Positions 6,613 to 14,081 are shown, counted from the stretch's first letter. The stretch is 14,337 nt of DNA from Propionibacteriaceae bacterium (GCA_031282235.1 JAITED010000072.1:1-14337); one strand, 5' to 3'. Numbers and translations: made by a program. Notes: generated from the letters alone by a model not told the origin.

Positions 6613-7893
6613 ATGTTCAGAAAAACTCTCGCTGTAGCAGCCGCTGCAGCATTAACTTTCGCCTTTGCCGCGTGCAGTAGCGACGACCCGCCCACCACCC
6701 CCTCCACCACGACGCAAGCGCCGAGTGACCCCGGTTCCACTGCGGATGCGCTTCCAGAGCGCGGTGATGCAGACCTAGTGATTTGGGCGGATGCAAACCG
6801 TACCACTGCCCTAGAGGCCGCGCTAAAGACTTGGGCGGACGCACAAGGCATTAAAGCCGTCGTGCAGACTGTGGCTACCGACCTACAGGCCAACTTCGTA
6901 ACCGCTAATCAGGCCAAAAACGGCCCAGACATCGTGATTGGTGCGCAGGACTGGACCGGCAAACTGGTGCAGAACTCCGCCATCATCCCGGTACAACTCA
7001 GCGCCACCGGCGTAGCTCAGTCAGCAATTGACGCAGTGTCATACGGCGGCCAGACATACGGTGCGCCGTATGCGCTTGAGACCCTCGGCCTGTTCGTAAA
7101 CAACACGCTGACCAGCGTAACCGCTCCGACCACCATTGAAGAGATGGTCGCTGGAGCCACCGCAGGCGGCATCGCTGGCGTCGCCGAGAACCCGCTTTGC
7201 CTTCAGGTCGGCCCCAACGGTGATGCCTACCACATGCAGCCGCTGTTCACTTCTGCCGGTGGCTACATCTTCGGCACCAACACCGACGGTTCCTATAACA
7301 CCAAAGATGTGGGCGTAGGCTCCGCTGGCGGTATCGCTGCTGCCACCAAGATTGGCGAGTTGGGCGCTGCTGGCGTATTGAAGAACTCCATTGATGGCAA
7401 CAACTCCATCCCGCTGTTCACCGAGGGCAAATGCACCTATCTGGTGTCCGGCCCTTGGGCGTTGGCCACCATTCGGGATGCCAAGGTTGACTTCACGCTG
7501 ACGCAGATTCCCGGATTTGCTGGCATGGGGCCCGCCGTCCCGCCGCTGGGCGTACAGGCATTCTTCGTCGCCTCTAACGCTAAGAACCCGGCCTACGCGC
7601 AGCAGTTCTTGACCGACCTGCTCAAAGACACCACCATCACCAAGGCGATGAACACGCTTGATGCTCGCATTCCAGTGCAGGATGCTTTAGCAGCGGAGCT
7701 GCAAGCCAGCGACCCGGTGCTGATGCAGTTCTTGGAGTACGCGGAGAGCGCCGCGGCCATGCCGAACATCCCCGCTATGGATGCGGTTTGGGGGCCACTT
7801 GCGAAAGCGGAAGCCAGCGTTGTTGGCGGCGCCGACCCGACCTCCTCTATGACGGCTGCTGGCAACGAGATCTCCTCGGCAGTCAACGGATAG
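6613..7893 (+). CDS. malE: Maltose/maltodextrin ABC transporter substrate-binding lipoprotein
   Basis: 426 aa, typical of family 1 extracellular sugar-binding proteins. Residues 1-20 are a lipoprotein signal peptide and Cys21 (FAFAAC then SSDD) is the lipidation site. A Ser/Thr/Pro linker follows to about residue 50. The binding domain begins with DLVIWAD at 54-60 and shows NGPDIVIGAQDWTGKL, YGAPYALETLGLFVNNTL and FTEGKCTYLVSGPWAL, the usual hinge and ligand-cleft segments of MalE-type proteins. It captures maltodextrin outside the membrane and delivers it to MalFG. It is first in the operon malE-malF-malG-GH13. The maltodextrin assignment rests on the MalE-like segments plus the neighbouring MalF/MalG and GH13 enzyme. 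Another alpha-glucoside cannot be excluded. Confidence 0.9.
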   Translation: MFRKTLAVAAAAALTFAFAACSSDDPPTTPSTTTQAPSDPGSTADALPERGDADLVIWADANRTTALEAALKTWADAQGIKAVVQTVATDLQANFVTANQAKNGPDIVIGAQDWTGKLVQNSAIIPVQLSATGVAQSAIDAVSYGGQTYGAPYALETLGLFVNNTLTSVTAPTTIEEMVAGATAGGIAGVAENPLCLQVGPNGDAYHMQPLFTSAGGYIFGTNTDGSYNTKDVGVGSAGGIAAATKIGELGAAGVLKNSIDGNNSIPLFTEGKCTYLVSGPWALATIRDAKVDFTLTQIPGFAGMGPAVPPLGVQAFFVASNAKNPAYAQQFLTDLLKDTTITKAMNTLDARIPVQDALAAELQASDPVLMQFLEYAESAAAMPNIPAMDAVWGPLAKAEASVVGGADPTSSMTAAGNEISSAVNG

Positions 7894-7904
7894 TCCCATA
7901 AAGC

Positions 7905-7978
7905 TCACGGTTGGGCAGGGATTACGCGGGCGCGTTCCGAAAAAATACGCGAATACGCCCGTACCTGCCCAACCGTGA
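7905..7978 (+). other. Long stem-loop in the malE-malF gap
   Basis: A perfect 15-bp inverted repeat (TCACGGTTGGGCAGG at 7905-7919 with its complement at 7964-7978) encloses 44 nt that can form a further inner stem (GGGCG at 7928-7932 with CGCCC at 7956-7960). It starts 12 bp after the malE stop. No U-tract follows (ACTATCACC), so it is more likely an mRNA 3'-end protector or partial attenuator than a full terminator. Such hairpins let the binding protein be made in excess over the permease genes downstream. Confidence 0.7.
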
Positions 7979-8053
7979 ACTATCACCACACCGGCTGCCG
8001 TATAGCGCCTAGAATGATGTCTGGGTAGCGGTGGAGTAAGCGGAAGGTAGGGC

Positions 8054-9664
8054 ATGAGCACAACAGAATCTGCGGCTACAGAACCGGGCAACGAAGCCCC
8101 GCGCCGCAAACGTAATACGACAACTTTAGGGTTAATCGGCAAAATCATCCTGCTAGGTGGGGTGTTGGCGATAGCCGTGTACGCGGTGCCGTTGCTGATA
8201 CATTACAAACTTTGGATGTGGTTGGCGGTCATGATTTTGGCCACCATCAGCATCTTTATCATCTACTCCACTAAACGTTTCATCCCCGGAAAGTATCTGT
8301 TCCCGGGGACGCTCCTGTTGACGGTGTTCCTGATAATCCCGGTGATTCTCACCATAAGCTACTCGTTCACCAACTTTGGCGACGGCTCCCGTGGCACTAA
8401 ACAGGAAACCATCGACTCCATTGTCGTCAACTCGGTGCAGCAGACCCCAAACTCCAAGTGGTACAACATGGCGGTCGCTGTCGCGGATGAATCCGACGTC
8501 TCCAGCGGGCCGTATACGTTATTCCTCATCGCCGAGGATGACCCGTCTGACAAGGTGCTATTTGGCGAGGACGACTCCGAACTGGCGCAGTGGACGGGGA
8601 GCGCCCCCACTATCACCGACCATGTGGTGAGTGCGGTGCCCGACTATGTGCTGCTCACCCGGCCACAGATTAACGCGAATCTGGCGCAGATTCAGCAGGT
8701 GGTGATTCGGGTTCCCGGCGACAGCGGTGCCTCCGTTAAAGTGCAGGGTTTCCGCGCTTACGAGGGTCAAGCCACCATGGTTTACGACGCGGAACTCGAC
8801 CAGTTCACTGATGCCAGCGGTAAGGTGTATCCGCTGCAGCAGGTGAACGGCTCATACTGCTACTTCGATGCTGCGGACAGCAGCCAGTGCTATCAAGGGC
8901 GCTCTTGGCTACAGAATGTCGGCATGAAGAACTACACCAAACTGCTCACTGATGCCAGCATCCGTAGTCAGTTCTTCGGAGCTTTCGGATGGACGCTGAC
9001 GTTCGCGCTCGGGTCGGTCGCGTTGACGTTTATCGCCGGATTCTTCTTGAGCCTCACCCTAAATGACGAGCGTATCAAGGGCAAGAAGTTGTGGCGGTCG
9101 TTCCTACTGCTGCCATACGCGGTGCCCGGAATGATTTCACTGCTCATCTGGTCCGGGTTCTTCAACCCGCAGACCAACCCGTTCGGTTGGAGTATCGACT
9201 GGTTCGCTGATGCCACCTTGGCCAAAATTGCGGTGTTCATCGTGCAACTGTGGATGGGGTTCCCGTATATGTTCATCGTGTGCACCGGTGCCCTACAGTC
9301 AATCCCCAACGACGTGAAAGAGGCGGCCGCTATCGACGGCTCATCTGGGTTGTCCACCACGTTCCGTATTGTGTTACCGCTGCTGCTGGTGTCGGTGGCT
9401 CCGCTGCTGGTGGCATCTTTCGCCTTCAACTTCAACAACTTTAACGCTATACAGCTGTTGACAGAGGGCGGGCCGGTGCTGGAGGGGCAGTTCACCCGTG
9501 GCGGCACCGACATCTTGATATCCATGATTTATAAACGAGCGTTTGGCGGTTCCGGGGCTGACTTCGGCTTCGCCGCAGCGCTATCGGTACTGCTATTCGT
9601 TCTCACCGGGGTGCTGGCCGCATTCCAGTTCCGGATTACAAAGAAGTTGGAGGAGATGGCATGA
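8054..9664 (+). CDS. malF: Maltose/maltodextrin ABC transporter permease MalF
   Basis: 536 aa. Hydrophobic segments are visible near 27-49, 53-71, 82-105, 305-336, 346-370, 388-412, 437-460 and 503-526, giving eight helices. Between the third and fourth lies a polar stretch of about 200 residues (about 106-304) expected outside the membrane. This is the E. coli MalF topology with its large P2 loop. The EAA loop that docks on the ATPase begins at Glu423 (KEAAAIDGSSG, ending IVLPLL). The ATG at 8054 has GGAAGG upstream. It forms the channel with MalG. The 160-bp gap from malE holds the stem-loop, and the gene overlaps malG by 4 bp (ATGA). Confidence 0.92.
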   Translation: MSTTESAATEPGNEAPRRKRNTTTLGLIGKIILLGGVLAIAVYAVPLLIHYKLWMWLAVMILATISIFIIYSTKRFIPGKYLFPGTLLLTVFLIIPVILTISYSFTNFGDGSRGTKQETIDSIVVNSVQQTPNSKWYNMAVAVADESDVSSGPYTLFLIAEDDPSDKVLFGEDDSELAQWTGSAPTITDHVVSAVPDYVLLTRPQINANLAQIQQVVIRVPGDSGASVKVQGFRAYEGQATMVYDAELDQFTDASGKVYPLQQVNGSYCYFDAADSSQCYQGRSWLQNVGMKNYTKLLTDASIRSQFFGAFGWTLTFALGSVALTFIAGFFLSLTLNDERIKGKKLWRSFLLLPYAVPGMISLLIWSGFFNPQTNPFGWSIDWFADATLAKIAVFIVQLWMGFPYMFIVCTGALQSIPNDVKEAAAIDGSSGLSTTFRIVLPLLLVSVAPLLVASFAFNFNNFNAIQLLTEGGPVLEGQFTRGGTDILISMIYKRAFGGSGADFGFAAALSVLLFVLTGVLAAFQFRITKKLEEMA

Positions 9665-10569
9665 GCACCACACATACGGACACCCCCAAGCCCGTCCGTC
9701 GCCCGCTGAACGCTCAGATTGTCAGGCGGTGGTGTATGGAGGTTGGGTGGCGCTATCTGGTCGGCCTAGCCGTGCTAGTGTTTGCCGCTTTCCCGATTCT
9801 CTACGTGATTGGCGTATCACTGAACCCGATTGGCTCGGTGACGGGCACCACCATGTTCCCGAAAGAACCCTCATTGGTGAACTACGAAAACCTGCTCGGC
9901 GGCGCTAAAGGGCCGTTCTTGAAGTGGTACGCCAACACCTTGCTGGTCTGCGCAGTGGTGACCATCACGCAGATTGTGGTCTCCGCGCTAGCGGCGTATG
10001 CGTTCTCCCGGCTCCGCTTCGCTGGCCGCCGGGGCGGGATGCTGGCACTGTTGCTCATCATGATGTTCCCCAACATGCTGGCACTCATCGCGTTATACGC
10101 GATGTTCACCGATTTAGGCAAGGCGCTCCCCGCTGTCGGGCTGTCCACCATCCTCGGCTACATCATCGCGCTGTTGGGTGGCTCTCTCGGTCAGGTCTGG
10201 CTCGTCAAAGGGGCGCTGGATGCGATACCGAAAGAGTTGGACGAGGCTGCGGTCATCGACGGCGCTACCCACTTTCAGGTGTTCTGGCGGGTGCTGCTGC
10301 CCACGCTGCGCCCCATCATCGCCACCACTGCGATGCTGGCTTTCGTCGGGGTAATCTCCGAGTTCATCATCGGGTCGCAGTTCCTGCGCGACCAGAACTC
10401 TTACACCTTGTCCGTAGGGTTATACGGCATGTTGCAAGGCGATAAATCCGCTAACTACGGGATTTTCGCCGCCGGTGCCGTACTGGTAGCCATACCGGTC
10501 GTCGTGCTGTTCCAAGTGCTCCAGAAGTACATCGTGGGCGGCGCTGTTGCCGGTGCAGTTAAAGGATAG
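9661..10569 (+). CDS. malG: Maltose/maltodextrin ABC transporter permease MalG
   Basis: 302 aa, close to E. coli MalG in length. Six hydrophobic segments can be drawn. The first is at about 33-53, and the core runs from about 92 to the C-terminal helix near 270-290. The EAA loop is ELDEAAVIDGATHFQVFW (from about residue 192) ending with RVLLPTLRP, the hallmark of binding-protein-dependent sugar permeases. It pairs with MalF. The two genes overlap by 4 bp (ATGA), implying translational coupling, and the GH13 gene starts 6 bp after its stop. No ATPase gene follows. In actinobacteria these porters are commonly served by a shared multi-sugar ATPase (MsiK type) encoded elsewhere. Confidence 0.93.
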   Translation: MSTTHTDTPKPVRRPLNAQIVRRWCMEVGWRYLVGLAVLVFAAFPILYVIGVSLNPIGSVTGTTMFPKEPSLVNYENLLGGAKGPFLKWYANTLLVCAVVTITQIVVSALAAYAFSRLRFAGRRGGMLALLLIMMFPNMLALIALYAMFTDLGKALPAVGLSTILGYIIALLGGSLGQVWLVKGALDAIPKELDEAAVIDGATHFQVFWRVLLPTLRPIIATTAMLAFVGVISEFIIGSQFLRDQNSYTLSVGLYGMLQGDKSANYGIFAAGAVLVAIPVVVLFQVLQKYIVGGAVAGAVKG

Positions 10570-10575
10570 CCATAC

Positions 10576-12525
10576 GTGCATTCGAATCAGCCGACAGCTC
10601 ACTTGCTTGACCAGCCGCACCACGACGGTTCGGAACTGTTCGTAACGCCGGGGCAACCGCGGCTGGGAGACCGTATCCCGGTGCGGATACGTATCCCTGC
10701 GGCGCGGCGCGCTGCGGAGGTTTTCTTAAGGGTAAATCGGGACGGAAACCCGCTCTATCTGCCCGCAAAACTGGATAGGGAAACCAGTTTTGAGAGTTGG
10801 TACGTAGCGGAACTGCCGGTGGATAACACCCGCGTAAACTACCGCTGGCTGCTCACCGGCAACCAGCGCTTCGAGTGGTTGACTGCGCGGGGCTGTGCCG
10901 CGTATGACATCACCGACGCTGGGGATTTTCGTATCACCACCCACTCGCCCGGCCCTGATTGGATGCTGGATACGGTCGGATACCAGATTTTCCCCGACCG
11001 CTTCGCCCGCTCCGCTGGGGCTGACACCCGCGAACTGCCGTCTTGGGTGCGCCCCGCCGCTTGGGACGATGCCCCCGCCTCGGACTACGCCTCTATCAAC
11101 CAGTTTTTCGGTGGCGACTTAGACGGCATCGCGGAGCACGTTGCGTATTTGAGCGACTTGGGCATCAATCTGGTGTATCTCACGCCTTTCTTCCCCAGCC
11201 TCTCCGCGCACCGCTACGATGCCACCACTTTCGCTGGCGTTGACCCGCTGTTGGGCGGCGATACGGCGCTGGAGCGGTTGTCAGCGGCGTTACATCAAGC
11301 TGGGATTCGGGTGATTGGCGACCTCACCACCAACCACACCGGGGTCACGCACGAGTGGTTCCAAACCGCCCGCACCGACCCCACCTCCCCTGAGCGTGGT
11401 TTTTATTATTGGCAGGACGAGCTGCCCATCCCCCTCAAACCGTGGCTGCAATCTTTCTCCGACCAGTGGGGCGGCGTTTGGCCTGCTAATACGGACGAAG
11501 CCTCCGTTGACTACATCCCTTGGTTGGGCGTGCCCTCGCTGCCGAAGTTGAACTGGGCGAGCGCGGAGTTACGCCGCCGCATGTTGGACGGCCCCGATTC
11601 GGTGGTCGGGCGCTATCTGGGCGCGCCGTTCCAGCTGGATGGTTGGCGTATCGACGTAGCCAACATGACCGGACGCTACGCCGCTGATGACTTTTACGAC
11701 GCAGTCGCCCGACTCACCCGCAATACGGTCGATACGGTCAGCAGCAACGACGCGATGCTCATCGCCGAACACTTCTACGACACCGCCCGCGATATGGATG
11801 GGGACGGTTGGCAGTCGATTATGAACTACTCCGGTTTCATCCGTCCCGCTTGGACGTGGCTCACCCGCCCCGACACTGACCTCAGATTCTTGGATGCCCC
11901 TACCTCTATCCCTAGGCGTGCCGGAACCGCTGCGGCGCGCGCGGCGCGGCACTTTGCCTCCCTAGTGCCGTGGAGCACCACTGCGCGGCAGTGGAACATG
12001 CTCGGTTCGCATGACACCCCGCGTATCGCTACCATCACTGGAAGCCGGGCGTTGACAGAGGTGGGCGCCGCTTGGTTGTTCACCTACCCCGGTATCCCCG
12101 CGTTTTTCGCTGGCGATGAGGGCGGTGCCACTGGCCATGACGGCGAGAATGCCCGTACCACTATGCCTTGGAATCAAATCGCCGCTGGTGGCGGCTCCCG
12201 CTGGGATGGTTCCACCCACGCCGTTTGGCGTTCGCTAATCGCGCTGCGCCGTACTCATAAGGCGTTGTCACATGGGGGATTACGCTGGGTAGCCGCAACA
12301 GATGACGCTCTAGTTTACCTGCGCGAAACCGCCACTGAGCGCATCCTCGTAGCTCTGACCCGTGCCGCCTGCTCCGACATCACGCTACCGGCTTGGCTCT
12401 CTGATGCTCCCCCCACGCCCCTTTTCACCGGCCACGCCGCTGTGGCTCCGACCTTAACCTCCACCCCCACCGGCTGGCACCTCTTTGCCGATTCCCCCTC
12501 CGTAGGCATCTGGCTCCTAAACTAA
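10576..12525 (+). CDS. GH13 alpha-amylase family enzyme, maltodextrin glucosidase / cyclomaltodextrinase-like
   Basis: 649 aa with a GTG start set by AAGGA 10 bp upstream at the end of malG. No signal peptide is present, so it acts in the cytoplasm on imported maltodextrins. Residues about 18-105 form a beta-rich N-domain like the CBM34-type domain of neopullulanase/MalZ enzymes. The barrel starts with VGYQIFPDRFARS (134-146), a mark of this subfamily. Conserved regions: I GDLTTNHTG (248-256), II LDGWRIDVAN with nucleophile Asp360, III IAEHF with acid/base Glu398, and IV LGSHDTPR with Asp480. All three catalytic carboxylates are present. It is the last gene of the mal operon, 6 bp after malG. 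Cleavage of linear or cyclic dextrins to glucose and maltose is inferred from subfamily, and exact specificity is open. Confidence 0.9.
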   Translation: MHSNQPTAHLLDQPHHDGSELFVTPGQPRLGDRIPVRIRIPAARRAAEVFLRVNRDGNPLYLPAKLDRETSFESWYVAELPVDNTRVNYRWLLTGNQRFEWLTARGCAAYDITDAGDFRITTHSPGPDWMLDTVGYQIFPDRFARSAGADTRELPSWVRPAAWDDAPASDYASINQFFGGDLDGIAEHVAYLSDLGINLVYLTPFFPSLSAHRYDATTFAGVDPLLGGDTALERLSAALHQAGIRVIGDLTTNHTGVTHEWFQTARTDPTSPERGFYYWQDELPIPLKPWLQSFSDQWGGVWPANTDEASVDYIPWLGVPSLPKLNWASAELRRRMLDGPDSVVGRYLGAPFQLDGWRIDVANMTGRYAADDFYDAVARLTRNTVDTVSSNDAMLIAEHFYDTARDMDGDGWQSIMNYSGFIRPAWTWLTRPDTDLRFLDAPTSIPRRAGTAAARAARHFASLVPWSTTARQWNMLGSHDTPRIATITGSRALTEVGAAWLFTYPGIPAFFAGDEGGATGHDGENARTTMPWNQIAAGGGSRWDGSTHAVWRSLIALRRTHKALSHGGLRWVAATDDALVYLRETATERILVALTRAACSDITLPAWLSDAPPTPLFTGHAAVAPTLTSTPTGWHLFADSPSVGIWLLN

Positions 12526-12542
12526 CCCATTCCACTGTTGTG

Positions 12543-12573
12543 TTAGACAATCCACTCCCCACTAAACTAGGCT
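12543..12573 (+). promoter_or_regulatory. Possible tRNA-Gly promoter
   Basis: TTAGAC (12543-12548) and TAGGCT (12568-12573) lie 19 bp apart, and the second is 14 bp before the mature tRNA 5' end. The spacing is long and the -35 imperfect. The whole GH13-tRNA gap is only 62 bp and shows no terminator, so read-through from the mal operon is an alternative source of transcript. Confidence 0.35.
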
Positions 12574-12587
12574 GATACCTGCCTTAA

Positions 12588-12658
12588 GCGGGCGTAGCTC
12601 AATGGCAGAGCGTCAGCTTCCCAAGCTGAACACGCGGGTTCGATTCCCGTCGCCCGCT
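12588..12658 (+). tRNA. tRNA-Gly (anticodon CCC)
   Basis: A 71-nt cloverleaf. The acceptor stem is GCGGGCG (12588-12594) with CGCCCGC (12651-12657), and the discriminator is T12658. The D stem is GCTC/GAGC. The anticodon stem TCAGC (12613-12617) pairs with GCTGA (12625-12629) around loop TTCCCAA, giving anticodon CCC at 12620-12622. The T stem GCGGG (12634-12638) pairs with CCCGT around loop TTCGATT. It reads GGG codons. CCA is not encoded (the sequence continues CAAG). A strong terminator starts two bases after the gene, and two structured repeats that copy its 3' end follow. Confidence 0.97.
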
Positions 12659-12659
12659 C

Positions 12660-12698
12660 AAGCATTAACTCCGGGCTACACGCCCGGAGTTAATGCTT
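12660..12698. terminator. Terminator of tRNA-Gly
   Basis: A perfect 17-bp stem (12660-12676 with 12682-12698) with a 5-nt loop sits immediately after the tRNA. The stem has a GC core (CTCCGGGC) and an AT-rich base ending in TGCTTTC. It may also end transcripts of the mal operon, which has no terminator of its own, and those of manA coming from the other side. Confidence 0.85.
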
Positions 12699-12711
12699 TC
12701 ACGTATAGTGC

Positions 12712-12801
12712 CGACGGGAATCGAAAGCGCGCAGCGCCGGGCGTCGAGAGGAAGCCCAGTGGGCTTCCGAACAGCCCCCAAAAAATTCCTGTCGCCCGCT
12801 C
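12712..12801. repeat. tRNA-linked structured repeat, copy 1 (90 bp)
   Basis: It begins with CGACGGGAATCGAA (12712-12725), the exact reverse complement of the tRNA-Gly T-arm at 12639-12652. It ends with ATTCCTGTCGCCCGCTC (12785-12801), a 16/17 match to the tRNA 3' end and following C (12643-12659). The two ends pair with each other: 10 bp, 12712-12721 with 12785-12794, one G-U. Inside, an 8-bp hairpin (12750-12757 with 12761-12768) and a small GCGC/GCGC stem are visible. It is followed after 2 bp by copy 2. It lies between two genes' 3' ends and is not coding. Confidence 0.85.
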
Positions 12802-12803
12802 GT

Positions 12804-12892
12804 CGACGGGAATCGAAAGCGCGCAGCGCCGGGCGTCGAGAGGGAGTCCGGTGGACTCCCGAACAGCCCCCAAAAATTCCCGTCGCCCGCTC
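12804..12892. repeat. tRNA-linked structured repeat, copy 2 (89 bp)
   Basis: It differs from copy 1 by six substitutions and one A. Start CGACGGGAATCGAA (12804-12817) is identical. End ATTCCCGTCGCCCGCTC (12876-12892) is a perfect 17/17 copy of 12643-12659 in the tRNA. The outer 10-bp stem (12804-12813 with 12876-12885) is fully Watson-Crick. The inner 8-bp hairpin (12842-12849 with 12853-12860) keeps pairing although two of its base pairs differ from copy 1. The manA stop codon lies 8 bp beyond. Confidence 0.85.
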
Positions 12893-12899
12893 GCACTTG

Positions 12900-14081
12900 T
12901 TAGCCAGCAGCCACAAACGCAGTAGCGTCACCTGTGAACGTGACTTGTTCTCCGTATGATATGAAAGCGGCTTGACCTTGGGTGAGGACTAATGGGTTAG
13001 TGTCACCACTGACAATGCAGCGCAAGGTTCCGTGAGTCACTAGCAGGATACGGCGGGACTCGGAAGCCGGTAACACTCCGTCAGATAAGCCAGCAGTCTC
13101 TAAGCGCCAAAGTTGGAACTCGGTTATGGGCACGGGGTAGCGGTATAGGCCGGGGGCTTCGGATACGGCGGTCACTAGCGCCGCTGGGGTGGGGCTGAAG
13201 TGCATCACGTCTGCTAATACGGCGTGGTCAATGTGCTTGTGGGTGAGGCCACCGCGCAGTACGTTATCGCTGGCGGCCATAATCTCGATGCCAGTGCCGC
13301 GCAGATAGGCGTGCAACACCCCGGCGGCAGTGTATAGGCCAGCACCGGGCGACAGTGCCACCTGATTGAGCAGCAGCGCAGCTAGCAGCGAGGGGTCACC
13401 GGGGTACGATTCGTCCAACAGCAGCACTAAGCGAGCGAAGTTACCTAAATCGGTGGGGTCGTTTTCGTGATATACGGCAGCGGCCACCACTTCGGTGAGC
13501 AGTTCGGTACGGGAGCCAGAGAGTGCGTCTAGGAACACCTCAGCGAGCGCAGATTCTCCCTCGCGCATCCGGAGCGGAGCTAGGAACGGCTCCAGAATCG
13601 TCTCGTCCACCCCCAAACCCCCGAATAACCGCAACGTTTCACGCGGGTCACGGAATCCGCTCAAAGCCTCGAAATCGGTGAGCGCCACCACCAACTCTGG
13701 TTTGTGATGCGGGTCCTTGAAGTTGCGTTCGTTGGCATCCAGCGGCACTCCGGCAGCGTTTTCGGCAGCGAAACCAGCAGCGGCTTGTGCGGCGTTCGGG
13801 TGGGCTTGCAGGCTGAGCGGGCGTGCCGCAGCCAGTATCTTCAGCAGAAACGGCAACCCGGTGCCGTACTCAGCGTTCAACCCGCCCGGTGCAACCCCGC
13901 TGCTGGCCGTAATCTCGCTGAGTGGTGTCTCAGTTTCCCCCACCAGCGCCGTACCGCCGGGGTGAGTGCCCAGCCAATACTCCGCATACGGTCGCCCGTC
14001 GGCAGCGAACCCCAGAATCTCGGGGAGGGAAACCGGGGAGCCCCAGTCGTAGTGCTTGATTACACCTTTGAGTCGCTGCAC
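12900..14081 (-). CDS. manA: Mannose-6-phosphate isomerase, class I
   Basis: 393 aa, normal for bacterial ManA. It interconverts mannose-6-phosphate and fructose-6-phosphate in the cytoplasm, feeding mannose into glycolysis or supplying GDP-mannose for glycans. Class I marks: HYDWGS (10-15), YAEYWLGTHPGG (32-43), FLLKILAAARPLSLQAHPN (78-96) with zinc ligands Gln92 and His94, DPHHKPE with Glu129, and GVLHAYLRGTGIEIM with zinc ligand His257, then ASDNVLRGGLTHKHID with catalytic Arg276. It starts at a GTG at 14081. AAAGGAGGT lies only 4 bp upstream, unusually close, but the MQRLKGVIKHYDWG start agrees with the family. The gene converges on tRNA-Gly and the repeats. A DUF47-like gene lies upstream on the same strand. 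Confidence 0.94.
   Translation of the reverse strand: MQRLKGVIKHYDWGSPVSLPEILGFAADGRPYAEYWLGTHPGGTALVGETETPLSEITASSGVAPGGLNAEYGTGLPFLLKILAAARPLSLQAHPNAAQAAAGFAAENAAGVPLDANERNFKDPHHKPELVVALTDFEALSGFRDPRETLRLFGGLGVDETILEPFLAPLRMREGESALAEVFLDALSGSRTELLTEVVAAAVYHENDPTDLGNFARLVLLLDESYPGDPSLLAALLLNQVALSPGAGLYTAAGVLHAYLRGTGIEIMAASDNVLRGGLTHKHIDHAVLADVMHFSPTPAALVTAVSEAPGLYRYPVPITEFQLWRLETAGLSDGVLPASESRRILLVTHGTLRCIVSGDTNPLVLTQGQAAFISYGEQVTFTGDATAFVAAG

Noticed and set aside
12712..12892. CRISPR array
   Set aside because: Only two copies, units of about 90 bp, no unique spacers (2 bp between copies), and ends derived from the tRNA.
12602..12959. Several short open frames across the tRNA and the tandem repeats, both strands
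   Set aside because: They read through the tRNA and both repeat copies in shifting frames, since the 92-bp period is not a multiple of three. The structure-preserving differences point to RNA or DNA structure, not protein.
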